Shown here: piece by piece, positions 18,157 through 27,472 of the stretch
Numbering within the stretch: position 1 is the first letter of the stretch
Layout of the letters: each line of letters begins with the position of its first letter
Source of the DNA: Acaryochloris sp. IP29b_bin.176
GTDB taxonomy: Bacteria; Cyanobacteriota; Cyanobacteriia; Thermosynechococcales; Thermosynechococcaceae
DNA: 39,862 nucleotides
Reading direction: 5' to 3'
Assembly: GCA_028285315.1 (NCBI GenBank)
Contig: JANQPU010000164.1
Coordinates: 1-39,862 of the forward strand
Made by a program: the position numbers and the translations under genes
Notes under the pieces: generated by a model
Database searches by the model: none
What the model saw: the letters and a program-made list of their open reading frames with translations, nothing else
Told to the model about the DNA's origin: nothing

Positions 18157-20241
18157 CTATGCATCAGAATGCGGATCTGCAGGTGGAACACTACCTTCAG
18201 CGGTGGGTTGAGGCTCATTTACCGAGTGGACAATGCTCTCTTGGGCCTTCTCCGATGGCTGTGCTTTCGAGGACTCTGGTGTGCCCGGCTGCGGTAAGCG
18301 CCCCAACTTCTTATAGAGATACCAGCATAGTCCGCCCCCCAGCCCAGCAATCAGAATAATGAACAGCCATCGATATCGACTCAGCCAAATTCTCCAGTCT
18401 AGGGCCTCAGGATAGTTGACCGTCAATGCTCTACCACTCAAGTCCCAGGAACGGACCTCTTGGAGTGACCCTGTAGAGGTGACAACATTGCCACGCATTC
18501 GTTGAGCCAGACCGGCTTGTGGATTTGCTAGCGATGACGTCAGTTGGGCGACCTTTTCAGCATCTGTGCCCCACCAGGACAGTCCTAAAGTGGGTTGATC
18601 TTGGTCATAGAAATACTGCAATAGCCCCAGAGAATCGGTGGGTTGTGCTGATAGAAGGACCTGTTGATTCAAAGGATTGATAATTTCAAAATTTTCCTGC
18701 AAGCGGATGGGGGCAGATGTGGGAAACTGTTCAGGTGCTACAGCAATAATTTGCCAAGTGCTCTCGTCGGCTTGGTTGATTAGCTGAGTCAATTGGTCAG
18801 GCGTTTCCCCTTTCACCAGTCTGGGGAAGATGGGCCGAGGGCTCATTTGATTCATCATCCCTAACAGATGGGCAGTGGATTGAATCAGTTCCGGTTGAGT
18901 ACCATCCACGACCATCCGACCTGGGCCTAAGAACTGATACGGTAGATCATTGAAAGTTTCTTCGGGCTGTTGCTCGCCACTCCAGGCTAAATAAGAGTCC
19001 CCCACCACTTGAAAGGTTAAATCGGAACCAGAGGCTTGGCAGTTTCCTTGGCTAGGGGCATGCTCAAAGACGATGTCTAGATCGTTGGTGCGCCGCAAAT
19101 TCTGAGTGGGTAAAAAGATCGTATCCTTTAGAGCGGTGGTTTGGGTGAGGTCATAGGTCTTCACTAAGGTGTTGTTGAGATAGATCTGACCATTGAGGCG
19201 ATCGCCATTCTGAACATTAACAGGTGTAAACAGACTGTTGAGCGACATCGCTAATTCTTGCGGACGAGTCTCCAATTGGGCTAGATCAAAATTAATACGG
19301 AACCGTTGGGTTCCCGATCCTCGCCTGGGACTTGTATCAAAGCCTAATTGTCGAAAAGAGATCCGCTGATCCTGGCTGCCTAGCGTATTTATGTCACCTG
19401 CATTGACCGCTGCTATAGCGGTTCCCTGGCTGCTAAACGGAACGCCGCCCCAATCAACCGCTAAACCCTTGACCACTTTGGGATCAGCACGCACCGTCAG
19501 GGTTGATCCTTTACGATTAATATCTGGTCCTGTGGTGCCGACATCTAAGCGCACTTGAGCACTATTAGGAGCAACCTTGGCAGTGGCGGTCTGCCAAAGT
19601 ACGGGGATTTGACGTTTACTGAAGTGGCCTGCTAGAAAGCCATACAGCCATAAGGCCGACTCCAGTTGCGCCGTGTCCAAATTGTTGGGCACGCTTAAGA
19701 CGACCTGGGGATAGGTGCCTGCAAAAAAACCATTAATGCTTTGATCTTCAACGTTGGGGATAATTTGGAAGAAACTGTCATTCTCGACGGTCAAATAGAG
19801 ATTGCCACTTTGGAGAGCATCACAAACGTCTTGCTGAGTAAAGAGATAGGGCGCTAAGGTGACTGAGATAAATGGCTCCCCTGTGGGTAGAGCCGAAATA
19901 GGAATCTTGAGGGTAGATTGCTTCCTCAGGGCTTCCACAGATGTCGCTACAATCGGTTCTTCATTCAGGAGGACACGAATGGATGAGTCTTTGTTCAGAA
20001 ATGGGGAAGGTTTAATCTGAAGGTTGAGAAAACTATTTTTAGTGTCTATGCCTCCAGGCGGCTGAGGAATACTAAATGTCAACTGGGGATTGATCCCTTT
20101 GAGGACAATATTGCGGCTATATCCTAAAGATTTAAGGGGGGTGATTTGGGGTGGGACTGCGCCGATGGATAAGGGACACCACAGTACACTGAGGGTGACA
20201 AATCCTGAGCAAAATAGGACTTGAGATTGATCGAAGCTCAT
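18157..20241 (-). CDS. BcsB-like periplasmic subunit of a polysaccharide synthase
   Basis: From ATG 20241 the protein has 694 residues: an N-terminal signal or anchor segment (about 12-28), a large beta-rich periplasmic region, and a single transmembrane helix near the C-terminus (WLFIILIAGLGGGLCWYLY) followed by a charged, Pro/Ser/Glu-rich tail. The composition, length and topology, and phrases such as NGFFAGTYPQVVLSVPNN and DLTFQVVGDSYLAW, fit the BcsB family. BcsB sits in the periplasm, is anchored by one helix and guides the nascent glycan from the synthase. It lies 158 bases upstream of the GT2 gene on the same strand and should be the first gene of the operon. The open frame extends to a TTG at 20265, but the ATG is more likely. 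Confidence 0.75.
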   Translation of the reverse strand: MSFDQSQVLFCSGFVTLSVLWCPLSIGAVPPQITPLKSLGYSRNIVLKGINPQLTFSIPQPPGGIDTKNSFLNLQIKPSPFLNKDSSIRVLLNEEPIVATSVEALRKQSTLKIPISALPTGEPFISVTLAPYLFTQQDVCDALQSGNLYLTVENDSFFQIIPNVEDQSINGFFAGTYPQVVLSVPNNLDTAQLESALWLYGFLAGHFSKRQIPVLWQTATAKVAPNSAQVRLDVGTTGPDINRKGSTLTVRADPKVVKGLAVDWGGVPFSSQGTAIAAVNAGDINTLGSQDQRISFRQLGFDTSPRRGSGTQRFRINFDLAQLETRPQELAMSLNSLFTPVNVQNGDRLNGQIYLNNTLVKTYDLTQTTALKDTIFLPTQNLRRTNDLDIVFEHAPSQGNCQASGSDLTFQVVGDSYLAWSGEQQPEETFNDLPYQFLGPGRMVVDGTQPELIQSTAHLLGMMNQMSPRPIFPRLVKGETPDQLTQLINQADESTWQIIAVAPEQFPTSAPIRLQENFEIINPLNQQVLLSAQPTDSLGLLQYFYDQDQPTLGLSWWGTDAEKVAQLTSSLANPQAGLAQRMRGNVVTSTGSLQEVRSWDLSGRALTVNYPEALDWRIWLSRYRWLFIILIAGLGGGLCWYLYKKLGRLPQPGTPESSKAQPSEKAQESIVHSVNEPQPTAEGSVPPADPHSDA

Positions 20242-20830
20242 CTTAGACGTTAATGGAAAGATCAAGGATGGCTATTTCCAAGGCTATCTGTCATCAAAGG
20301 TCTTGCACTTAGAAGAGGAACGGTCATCCATCATGATGAATGTATTGATGAGTCTCATTTAAAAAGAGCAATAAATTTTAGAGACAGAATCTAGCTTATG
20401 ACTTTGTAAATATAAATTCCATGAGTGGGATTAATCTAGATTTTTAACATCTATTTTAGAAAAATTAATAGCCATATTATTTGCCAATCATAATGTATTT
20501 CTGCTTTTTTGCATCAGTATTTCCATAAATAATTAATTTGCTTGTAGAGAAATAACATATATCTGAGATCCTTGATGACTAACATAGAAAAACTGTATTC
20601 AATCTATGAATAGCCATCATTCCTATATGAAGATTTTTCGGGTTAGCCTTTATGTCAATAACAGAAACATCGGCCAAGATTGGTGAAATGCATAACCACC
20701 AACCCTGTAATCACCCGATTGAGTTTACCAACTCTTTTGTCCCCATCACCTTAGCTGATAGAGATTTTTATGATGAATTTGCCTCTTTCCTTATCTAAGC
20801 GCTTAGCAGCGATCCAACCATGAATAAAGA
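20242..20830. other. Intergenic region upstream of the polysaccharide cluster
   Basis: These bases between the BcsB-like gene and the STAS gene are strongly AT-rich from 20370 to 20640 and must contain the cluster promoter if the five genes form one operon. No clean sigma-70 promoter pair stands out. A 48-codon plus-strand ORF (20652-20798) is listed separately. Confidence 0.45.
20652..20798 (+). CDS. Possible small protein (48 aa), unrecognised
   Basis: An ATG-TAA frame on the plus strand encodes 48 residues, acidic and polar at its end (LADRDFYDEFASFLI). It lies alone in an AT-rich gap and its base composition rises toward that of coding DNA. No clear ribosome-binding site precedes it and I recognise no family. 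It may be a chance ORF. Confidence 0.2.
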   Translation: MSITETSAKIGEMHNHQPCNHPIEFTNSFVPITLADRDFYDEFASFLI

Positions 20831-21157
20831 TCAATGAGATGAGGTATATGTATAGGTTTGTTCAAATTCTTGGCGATCACTATAAATTCTAAACAGTTTA
20901 TCTAGCTGAGTGAGTTCAATGATGCGTTGTGCTTGTAGGCTCAAGCCACAAAGAATGATTTCAGAATCCTGCTGTTTGGCCTCTTTTGAAATAGCTACTA
21001 AAACACCCAGAAATGAGCTATTCATGAACTCGATGTTGCAACAATCCAATAGAATAGCCTGGGTACCAGCATCAAGGAGATATCCAAGCTCAAGTCGTAA
21101 TCTGTCGATACAATGGGCATCTAATATGCTAGTCAAGTGAACGATTGCATGGGTCAT
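20831..21157 (-). CDS. STAS-domain protein (anti-sigma factor antagonist type)
   Basis: The 108-residue protein is a single STAS domain of the SpoIIAA/anti-anti-sigma type. The key loop reads CNIEFMNSSFLGVLVAI: the usual DSSG becomes NSSF, so the phosphorylatable serine is kept while the flanking Asp and Gly are changed. Such proteins switch partner kinases or sigma/anti-sigma pairs, and many cyanobacterial ones act with Hpk/PP2C-type response systems. No kinase or phosphatase partner is encoded nearby. It is on the same strand as, and about 590 bases upstream of, the polysaccharide cluster, which makes a regulatory link possible but unproven. Confidence 0.85.
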   Translation of the reverse strand: MTHAIVHLTSILDAHCIDRLRLELGYLLDAGTQAILLDCCNIEFMNSSFLGVLVAISKEAKQQDSEIILCGLSLQAQRIIELTQLDKLFRIYSDRQEFEQTYTYTSSH

Positions 21158-21640
21158 TGGAGCTTATCCTCGTCACGAAATAGTAATGCCTACCTCGCAA
21201 CTTCTTCATCCCCACTTTGTCGGAGGTAACCATTACTCTGACTATAGAAAATTAGCTGATGTGCTTGAACCGTCTTTCTGCGGATATTCTCAGCTGATAA
21301 TGACGTCAATCAGCGTCAAGCAATAATGAAGGTTTTGTCGAGAGGTGAGAGTTTTAAAGGTCATTAGAAATACGGACTTGAGGCTGGAGGACTGGCCAAG
21401 TCGATGGTATATTCAGCCCTATTTCAGTATTTATACGGGCTTTGGCCAGGGATCGAATGCTGACCCAGCACAAAAACTGCCCTTGATTCGGTCCAATGGC
21501 GAATCCTTAAGTCGATCGGTCCTCTCAAAACAGCCGGTGTGCTCAACTTGATCAACCGCAGGGTACGTGAATCTACAGAGCAGACAAGTGCCCATAGCGA
21601 TCGCACAAGGACTGGGCCAATGGGGTAAGGGTAGGACGCT
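21158..21640. other. Intergenic region without supported gene
   Basis: Between the start of the STAS gene and the end of glpK. Short overlapping frames exist on both strands (for example 21345-21551 plus), but none has a ribosome-binding site or recognisable domain. I see no terminator with a T-run behind glpK. Confidence 0.45.
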
Positions 21641-23152
21641 TTAATCAGTTGCCCAATCTTTAGACCGATCAACTGCTTTTTGCCAGGTTTTGAAATTGGC
21701 TTGAGCCGTTTGGGCTTTGGCACTGGGCTTAAAGACTTGATCGATTTTGCGCGCAGCAACTAAGGCAGTATAGTCTTGCCACAACCCAATCGCTAATCCT
21801 GCACCAAAGGCTGCACCCTGGGCGGTCGCGTCTAGAACCGCAGGCCGTTCGACGGGAATGCCTAAAACATCAGCTTGATACTGCATTAAGAAACTGTTTT
21901 CGCAGGCTCCACCATCGACCTTTAGCTCTTGAATGGGAGTGCCGCAATCTTGATTGACTGCATCGACGACTTCCTTGGTTTGGTAGGCGATCGCTTCTAG
22001 GACAGCCCGCACCATATGTTCTCGCTGGGCTCCGCGCGTAATCCCAAGAAAGGCTCCCCGAGCACTCATGTCCCAATGGGGAGCACCCAGCCCACTGAGG
22101 GCCGGGACAAAATAGACGCCGCCATTATCTTTGACGGCTTGGGCTAATCCTTCGGTTTCTGCGGCGTTAGTAATCAGCTTCAGGCCATCCCGCAACCACT
22201 GAATACAGGCACCAGAGGTAAACATACTCCCTTCAATCGCATATCCCGTGTGTGTTTGGTCATTTTGGGTTGCTGTCCAGGCCACGGTAGAAAGCAGGCG
22301 GTTACTGGAGCGGGCTATTTCACTCCCGGTATGGGCCACCAAAAAGGAGCCTGTACCATAGGTGCATTTGAGAGAACCAGGGCGATCGCAACCGTGAGCG
22401 AACAAAGCCGCTTGTTGATCGCCAAAAATAGCAGCAATGGGAATTTCCTGGCCTAGGAACTTGGCATCAGTTTTGCCAAAGACCCCTAAACTGGGCTGAA
22501 TCGCAGGCATGAAAGACTTGGGAATACCAAATAAATTGAGGAGATGGTCATCCCAGATGCCTTGGCTTAAATTCAGTAACAGGGTACGGCTGGCATTGCT
22601 GTGATCAGTCGCATGAACTTTGCCTCCCGTCAGATTCCAAAGGACCCAGGTATCAATCGTGCCAGCGAGGACATTCTCTAAATCGAGATTAGGGGTTTGC
22701 TTTTTAACCTCTGCCAGGAGCCACGCTAACTTACTCCCTGAAAAATAGGCATCGAGGACTAGGCCCGTGCGATCGTAAATCTCCTGGGTATAACCTTGCT
22801 CTGCGAGCTGGTTGCAATAGGCAGCGGTGCGACGGTCTTGCCAGACAATGGCTTTGTGCAATGGCTGACCCGTGGTTTTATCCCATAGCAGACAGGTCTC
22901 TCGCTGTACCGTCAGGCCGATGGCTGCAATCTGGGCTGGATCAATTTGGGCTTTAGCCACCACCGTTTCCATGGCCCAGCGGGTGTCACGCCAGATTTCT
23001 AAAGCATCATGTTCCACCCATCCAGGCTGAGGATAGTACTGCGGAAGTTCCTTGTAGGCTTGATCAACAATCTGGCCATCATGGTCAAAGAGCATGGCAC
23101 GATTACCAGTGGTCCCCAAATCCAAGGCCATGATGTAGGTGGCTGAAGTCAT
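21641..23152 (-). CDS. glpK: Glycerol kinase
   Basis: The 503-residue FGGY-family kinase phosphorylates glycerol with ATP to glycerol-3-phosphate. The N-terminal phosphate-binding loop (MALDLGTTGNRAMLFDHDG), GWVEHDALEIW, the central YAIEGSMFTSGACIQWLRDG, and the FGGY signature region (ALSGLGAPHWDMSARGAFLG, then KVDGGACENSFLMQYQADVL) are all present, and the length is normal. A GAGGAAG ribosome-binding site sits just in front of the ATG. It follows the GghA-like gene by 17 bases on the same strand. This pairing makes sense: the hydrolase frees glycerol from glucosylglycerol and GlpK returns it to glycerol-3-phosphate, the GgpS acceptor. Confidence 0.95.
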   Translation of the reverse strand: MTSATYIMALDLGTTGNRAMLFDHDGQIVDQAYKELPQYYPQPGWVEHDALEIWRDTRWAMETVVAKAQIDPAQIAAIGLTVQRETCLLWDKTTGQPLHKAIVWQDRRTAAYCNQLAEQGYTQEIYDRTGLVLDAYFSGSKLAWLLAEVKKQTPNLDLENVLAGTIDTWVLWNLTGGKVHATDHSNASRTLLLNLSQGIWDDHLLNLFGIPKSFMPAIQPSLGVFGKTDAKFLGQEIPIAAIFGDQQAALFAHGCDRPGSLKCTYGTGSFLVAHTGSEIARSSNRLLSTVAWTATQNDQTHTGYAIEGSMFTSGACIQWLRDGLKLITNAAETEGLAQAVKDNGGVYFVPALSGLGAPHWDMSARGAFLGITRGAQREHMVRAVLEAIAYQTKEVVDAVNQDCGTPIQELKVDGGACENSFLMQYQADVLGIPVERPAVLDATAQGAAFGAGLAIGLWQDYTALVAARKIDQVFKPSAKAQTAQANFKTWQKAVDRSKDWATD

Positions 23153-23169
23153 GATCTTCCTCGTAGGGT

Positions 23170-25746
23170 TTACACGGTCTTCTCTAGGAGTAACCCTTGA
23201 GTGTCCCTGAGTTCAAAAGATCTTAAGCTTTCGACATCATTGCCAATCTCTAAGCCGGGAGAGGTTAAAGCTACCTGCCATTCGCTGAGTTCCAGCTGTA
23301 ACCAGTCCCCCAGGGTAATGGTGGCAGGCTCACCGCCCATGTGGCTGACCATGACGATTTCTTCCGGCTGATCGATATCGGGGTCATGCTGAGTGCGATG
23401 GCCGTAGAACAACGTGTAGGGTTCTTCGGTGATCCGGTTAAAGCGATCGCGTTCCGTTAAGTTCTCGCTCAACCAAGGATGAACAAACCGATACTGACGG
23501 ACCGCTAGATTAAAGGCTACCTGTTTTGGGTCTAAACTATCTGCCCAATGCTTGACGTTGGAAAAATCGTAGCCATCTTCCATAAAGGCCCGTGCAAACT
23601 GCTTCAGTTTGGGTACATCCAAATCATTGATAAATTCAGGGCGATCGGAGTGTTTCAAGGATTCCAAACTGACGTTGGCACAGACACCCGCTTCTCCCCC
23701 AAAACAGCGCCGACATGTCTCTGCGACGATCTCCAAATCATAATCTGATTCCAGCATGGTAGTTTGTAAGGCTTTGGCAAACTGGCGCAACATCTCCAGA
23801 TCACTAAATCCTAAGTCCTTAAGTTGCCGAAAGACCTGAGGCTGATTATACAAATCGGGCGTCAATTGCCAGTCCAGGAAGCCAATCTCTTCGGAAACCA
23901 CTTTAACGCCATACAGCTCATCCGTATTACGGAAGAAGCCCCAAGCCCCTCGGAAGTTGGCGTTAAGAAACTCCATGGGTAAGCCAGGGCTAAATCCCAA
24001 GATCCAGAGCTTGATTGCCGGATTGTCATAGGCGGTCTTGATGACCTCTACAAGGGTCTCCCCCAAGTGCCAATTAATAGGGCCTTCTGGATCAATTTGA
24101 TTCCCTCGTCGCACTGTATCGTGATTGGCACAGCCGGTAATCCAGTGAGAGCCTTGGAACATCACCTCACAGATCCGCCGCCATTTTTGATCCCAAAACT
24201 GCTTGAGGACCGGGGTATTATGGGCAAAAATCAGCGGTCCCCATTGGTAGGAATGGGGTTCTAACTCCACTAGTTCTAAGTAGCGGGAGGATTCTTCCCA
24301 GCCGTTTTGGGGCCAAGGACGCCCATCTTCAAAGATGGTGAACAGCAAGCGTTCATGACCTTCAATGGCCTGGACGATGTTGCCCATTGCCCGCAAATAG
24401 CCATCGTCTTGCTCTACTAAATTGGTGAGGGGATTAAAAAATCGGAAATCTTGACCACCATCGACCCGAATGCCATCAACGCCTGTATTGTTTTTGCGCC
24501 GTTGCATTTCTAGTAAAATGGCGCGGACGGCGGGCAACTGATGGTTCAAATCCTGACCGTACATATTCGGTCCTTTTAGATACTGGCGACTGAGCAGTTT
24601 TTCGCACTGATTGTCAGCATGACCGTAGACCAAGTCATAAATGACTTGTATCGGCCCCTGGGAAAAATTATGGAGGGTAGAGATGAAATCAATGGTTTCA
24701 TCAGGCCGGAGCGTTTCTAAAACAGCGGGGTTGGTCGCGACTGATCCCAAAATAGGTACGTCATATCCCCAGTTTTGGGTATTAGGTTTGCGCAAGGTAA
24801 TTTTGACGGTTTGCGTATCTTCATCTGTGAGGCTGGTAGGTTCGGGGGGGCGGGCAAAAAACTCGTGATGATGATTGTCCTCGTCCAGCCGAAATTCAAT
24901 CGTCGGTTCTATGGGGAGTAGTTCAATGGCATCGTACCCTACATAGTTCTGCTCAGCAGGCGTGAGGGCTTCTCCCTGAGCCAGTTTGTCAGAAATACGC
25001 TGGTAGATCCGTGTCAGTCCCGCTAGAGTCCCTTCTGGAGAGGCCGTGTGGACATGCATCTGCAAAATACAGATAGGTGCTGGTAATCGCGGCGGTGGCT
25101 CTTTGAGATCGGACGCTAAAAAGCCTTTACGGGATTTGGTTTGGGCACCCGTTTGTTTAAAGTATTCTAAATCGGTACGCTGGCGCTGGAGGCGATCGCT
25201 ATCGTAGAGTTCCGCTGGGGCAAAGACACCGTAGGGCAATGAATAAGCCAGAGGATCGCGAGTGGTTTTAACTCGTCCTTGGTTATCAATATAGCGCAGC
25301 CAGTAAAAGCTGCCCGCTTGGTCGCGCGTGCCAGGTCGCAGCCCCTTGATCACGCCCCAAATATATTCACCTTGGAGAATGAGGGGAATGCGATCGCGCT
25401 GCCAGGTGATGACTTGCTCTGTTGCCTGAAAATTGATCGGCTCCAGAGGCGTAAAGACCTCTAAGTAAATACTGCGTTCCGACTGAATCACTTCAGAGGC
25501 TAGCCCAGGGGTCCAGAACCCGATTTCTGTGAGTCCATCTTCTCGGTAATGTGCCCCTAATCGAGTGGCAAGCAGTTGGCCTGTTTGAAAATAGGTCGCA
25601 TCAGATTGGTTAATATTGGCCGCCCAATCTAATAAGACTTGCGTTTCTTGGTCATCCAGAACGGGCTCGGGGAAAGCAGACTCAATCACAATTTTTGCGA
25701 CATGAATGACATTTTTGCTGTTGTCCAGCCTAGCAGAAAGCAGCAA
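23170..25746 (-). CDS. gghA: Glucosylglycerol hydrolase-like GH13-type protein
   Basis: The 858-residue protein is a glycoside hydrolase of the GH13 type: GVDGIRVDGGQDF (nucleophile Asp near residue 430), LLFTIFEDGRPWP (acid/base Glu near 470) and TGCANHDTVRRGNQ (region with His-Asp near 540). It matches my recollection of the Synechocystis slr1670 product, which hydrolyses glucosylglycerol; the position next to glpK and divergent from ggpS is the same gene association. The function is therefore likely osmolyte breakdown when salt falls. The start is uncertain: TTG at 25746 gives the full frame, while a GTG 19 codons further in (25689) is possible. Neither has a strong ribosome-binding site. 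Confidence 0.8.
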   Translation of the reverse strand: MLLSARLDNSKNVIHVAKIVIESAFPEPVLDDQETQVLLDWAANINQSDATYFQTGQLLATRLGAHYREDGLTEIGFWTPGLASEVIQSERSIYLEVFTPLEPINFQATEQVITWQRDRIPLILQGEYIWGVIKGLRPGTRDQAGSFYWLRYIDNQGRVKTTRDPLAYSLPYGVFAPAELYDSDRLQRQRTDLEYFKQTGAQTKSRKGFLASDLKEPPPRLPAPICILQMHVHTASPEGTLAGLTRIYQRISDKLAQGEALTPAEQNYVGYDAIELLPIEPTIEFRLDEDNHHHEFFARPPEPTSLTDEDTQTVKITLRKPNTQNWGYDVPILGSVATNPAVLETLRPDETIDFISTLHNFSQGPIQVIYDLVYGHADNQCEKLLSRQYLKGPNMYGQDLNHQLPAVRAILLEMQRRKNNTGVDGIRVDGGQDFRFFNPLTNLVEQDDGYLRAMGNIVQAIEGHERLLFTIFEDGRPWPQNGWEESSRYLELVELEPHSYQWGPLIFAHNTPVLKQFWDQKWRRICEVMFQGSHWITGCANHDTVRRGNQIDPEGPINWHLGETLVEVIKTAYDNPAIKLWILGFSPGLPMEFLNANFRGAWGFFRNTDELYGVKVVSEEIGFLDWQLTPDLYNQPQVFRQLKDLGFSDLEMLRQFAKALQTTMLESDYDLEIVAETCRRCFGGEAGVCANVSLESLKHSDRPEFINDLDVPKLKQFARAFMEDGYDFSNVKHWADSLDPKQVAFNLAVRQYRFVHPWLSENLTERDRFNRITEEPYTLFYGHRTQHDPDIDQPEEIVMVSHMGGEPATITLGDWLQLELSEWQVALTSPGLEIGNDVESLRSFELRDTQGLLLEKTV

Positions 25747-25845
25747 AATTTAGCGGACCTTAATTTGCAGTGTGAGGCATGTTGGCATAGGGTAGGCTTG
25801 GGTACATCTGTGATTGTATGGGGTATGAGAGGCTGTATTGAGTAG
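25702..25845 (+). CDS. Possible small ORF upstream of ggpS (47 aa)
   Basis: A plus-strand frame of 47 codons from ATG 25702 ends about 105 bases before ggpS and overlaps the 5' end of the divergent hydrolase gene. In Synechocystis a short ORF in the ggpS promoter region, ggpR, represses ggpS at low salt; this frame has a comparable place, but I cannot compare the sequences, and no ribosome-binding site supports it. Confidence 0.2.
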   Translation: MNDIFAVVQPSRKQQNLADLNLQCEACWHRVGLGTSVIVWGMRGCIE

Positions 25846-25938
25846 AGCCTGGATTCTGCATACCCAAGAGGTTGACGAATAGGGCAATGCTATTGGCTCT
25901 CAAGCTCGATCAGATTCCGTGAGATGCGTGCGACGAAT

Positions 25939-25944
25939 AGGAGG
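25939..25944 (+). promoter_or_regulatory. Ribosome-binding site of ggpS
   Basis: A perfect AGGAGG seven bases before ATG 25952 decides the ggpS start; the frame would otherwise extend to a GTG at 25919. Confidence 0.85.
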
Positions 25945-25951
25945 CCGTGAT

Positions 25952-27457
25952 ATGAAATCTTCCCTGGTGATTCTTTACCACCGTGAACCCTACGATGAGG
26001 TGATTGAGAACGGTAAAGTTCACTATCGGCCTAAGAAAAGCCCTAACGGCATCTTGCCCACCTTGAAAAGCTTTTTTGCCAGTGTGAATCAAGGCACTTG
26101 GATTGCCTGGAAACAGGTGACTGCTAGACAGCGTAATAACTTTGAACAACTGGTGACAGTCGAAGGGGAGGGCAATTACAATGTCTGCCGCATTCCTCTC
26201 AACGCCGATCAAGTTAAGCATTTCTATCACATCACCTCTAAAGAGGCATTCTGGCCCATTCTGCATTCCTTTCCCTGGCACTTTACCTATGAGTCCTCAG
26301 ATTGGGAAAACTTCCATACGATTAATCGCCTGTTTGCCGAAGCCGCCTGTGAGCAAGCTGCCGATGATGCCCTGATCTGGATTCACGACTATAACCTGTG
26401 GATGGCCCCTCACTACATCCGTCAGCTCAAACCCAATGCCAAGATTGCCTTTTTTCACCACACTCCTTTCCCATCTGTAGATGTATTCAATATCTTGCCT
26501 TGGCGGGAAGAAATTGTAGATAGTCTACTGTGCTGCGATATTGTTGGCTTTCACATTCCCCGCTACTCTGAGAATTTTGTCAATGTGGCCCGTAGTCTCC
26601 GCCCCGTAGAGGTGGTTGAGCAAGGTCCGATTCCTGAGCATATTACACCTGTGGGGACGGCTTTGGCTGAACCCAACATGACCACCTACCTGCGCTATAA
26701 AGGTCAGCTGGTCAATATTGACGCCTTCCCGGTCGGCACCAATCCCAAACATATTTTGGGAACGCTGAACCAACCCTCTGCCCAGAAGCGGTTAGCCGAA
26801 ATTAAAGAAGAATTGGGCGATCGCAAACTGATTATCGCTGCGGGTCGAGTGGACTATGTAAAAGGCAACCGTGAAAAGCTAGAAGCCTTTGGTCGCTTGC
26901 TGGAACGTCGACCTGATCTCCGTGGCAAAATTAACTTCGTGATGACCTGTGTGACGCCAGCCACGGGCATGCGAGTCTATAAAACAGCCCAAAGCCAGAT
27001 TGAACAGCAGGTCGGTAAAATTAATGGCCGCTTTGCCAAGTTGGGTTGGACGCCGATCCTGTTGTATACTCAACCGCTCCCCTTTGAAGAGTTACTGAGC
27101 TACTACCGAGCTGCTGATATTTGTTGGACAACCCCTCTGCGTGATGGCCTCAACTTGGTGGCGAAGGAATACATCATTGCCAAGGACAAACAGCCAGGGG
27201 TTTTAGTGTTGTCAGAATTTGTGGGAGCTGCGGTGGAGCTGCCAGAAGCCATTCTCACCAATCCCTATTCGATTGATCGCATGGATGAGGCGATCGACAA
27301 AGCCTTGGCGATGTCGGACGAAGAAAGCCAAAAAACGATGTCTAAAATGTTTGAAACCGTCACTAAGTATGACGTTGATTATTGGGCCAATCACCTATTG
27401 CAGAAGTTCAAAGCCATTCAATCCTCCCCAGCAGCGAATCAAGCTTCGGTTTCCTAA
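25952..27457 (+). CDS. ggpS: Glucosylglycerol-phosphate synthase
   Basis: The 501-residue GT20 enzyme transfers glucose from ADP-glucose to glycerol-3-phosphate, the committed step of glucosylglycerol synthesis. The N-terminus (KSSLVILYHREPYDEV, then KKSPNGILPTLKSFF) is that of GgpS rather than trehalose-6-phosphate synthase. GT20 features follow: FFHHTPFPSVDVFNILPW, AAGRVDYVKGN and WTTPLRDGLNLVAKEYI. The length agrees with GgpS proteins of about 500 residues. The start is fixed by an AGGAGG at 25939. It is divergent from the hydrolase and glpK, so the about 205-base gap between them must hold two opposed promoters, the expected site of salt control. Confidence 0.95.
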   Translation: MKSSLVILYHREPYDEVIENGKVHYRPKKSPNGILPTLKSFFASVNQGTWIAWKQVTARQRNNFEQLVTVEGEGNYNVCRIPLNADQVKHFYHITSKEAFWPILHSFPWHFTYESSDWENFHTINRLFAEAACEQAADDALIWIHDYNLWMAPHYIRQLKPNAKIAFFHHTPFPSVDVFNILPWREEIVDSLLCCDIVGFHIPRYSENFVNVARSLRPVEVVEQGPIPEHITPVGTALAEPNMTTYLRYKGQLVNIDAFPVGTNPKHILGTLNQPSAQKRLAEIKEELGDRKLIIAAGRVDYVKGNREKLEAFGRLLERRPDLRGKINFVMTCVTPATGMRVYKTAQSQIEQQVGKINGRFAKLGWTPILLYTQPLPFEELLSYYRAADICWTTPLRDGLNLVAKEYIIAKDKQPGVLVLSEFVGAAVELPEAILTNPYSIDRMDEAIDKALAMSDEESQKTMSKMFETVTKYDVDYWANHLLQKFKAIQSSPAANQASVS

Positions 27458-27472
27458 TCTGGTCGCTGTGAG

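Noticed and set aside
21345-21551. 68-codon plus-strand ORF between STAS gene and glpK
   Set aside because: There is no ribosome-binding site or family match, and an opposing frame of similar length overlaps it.
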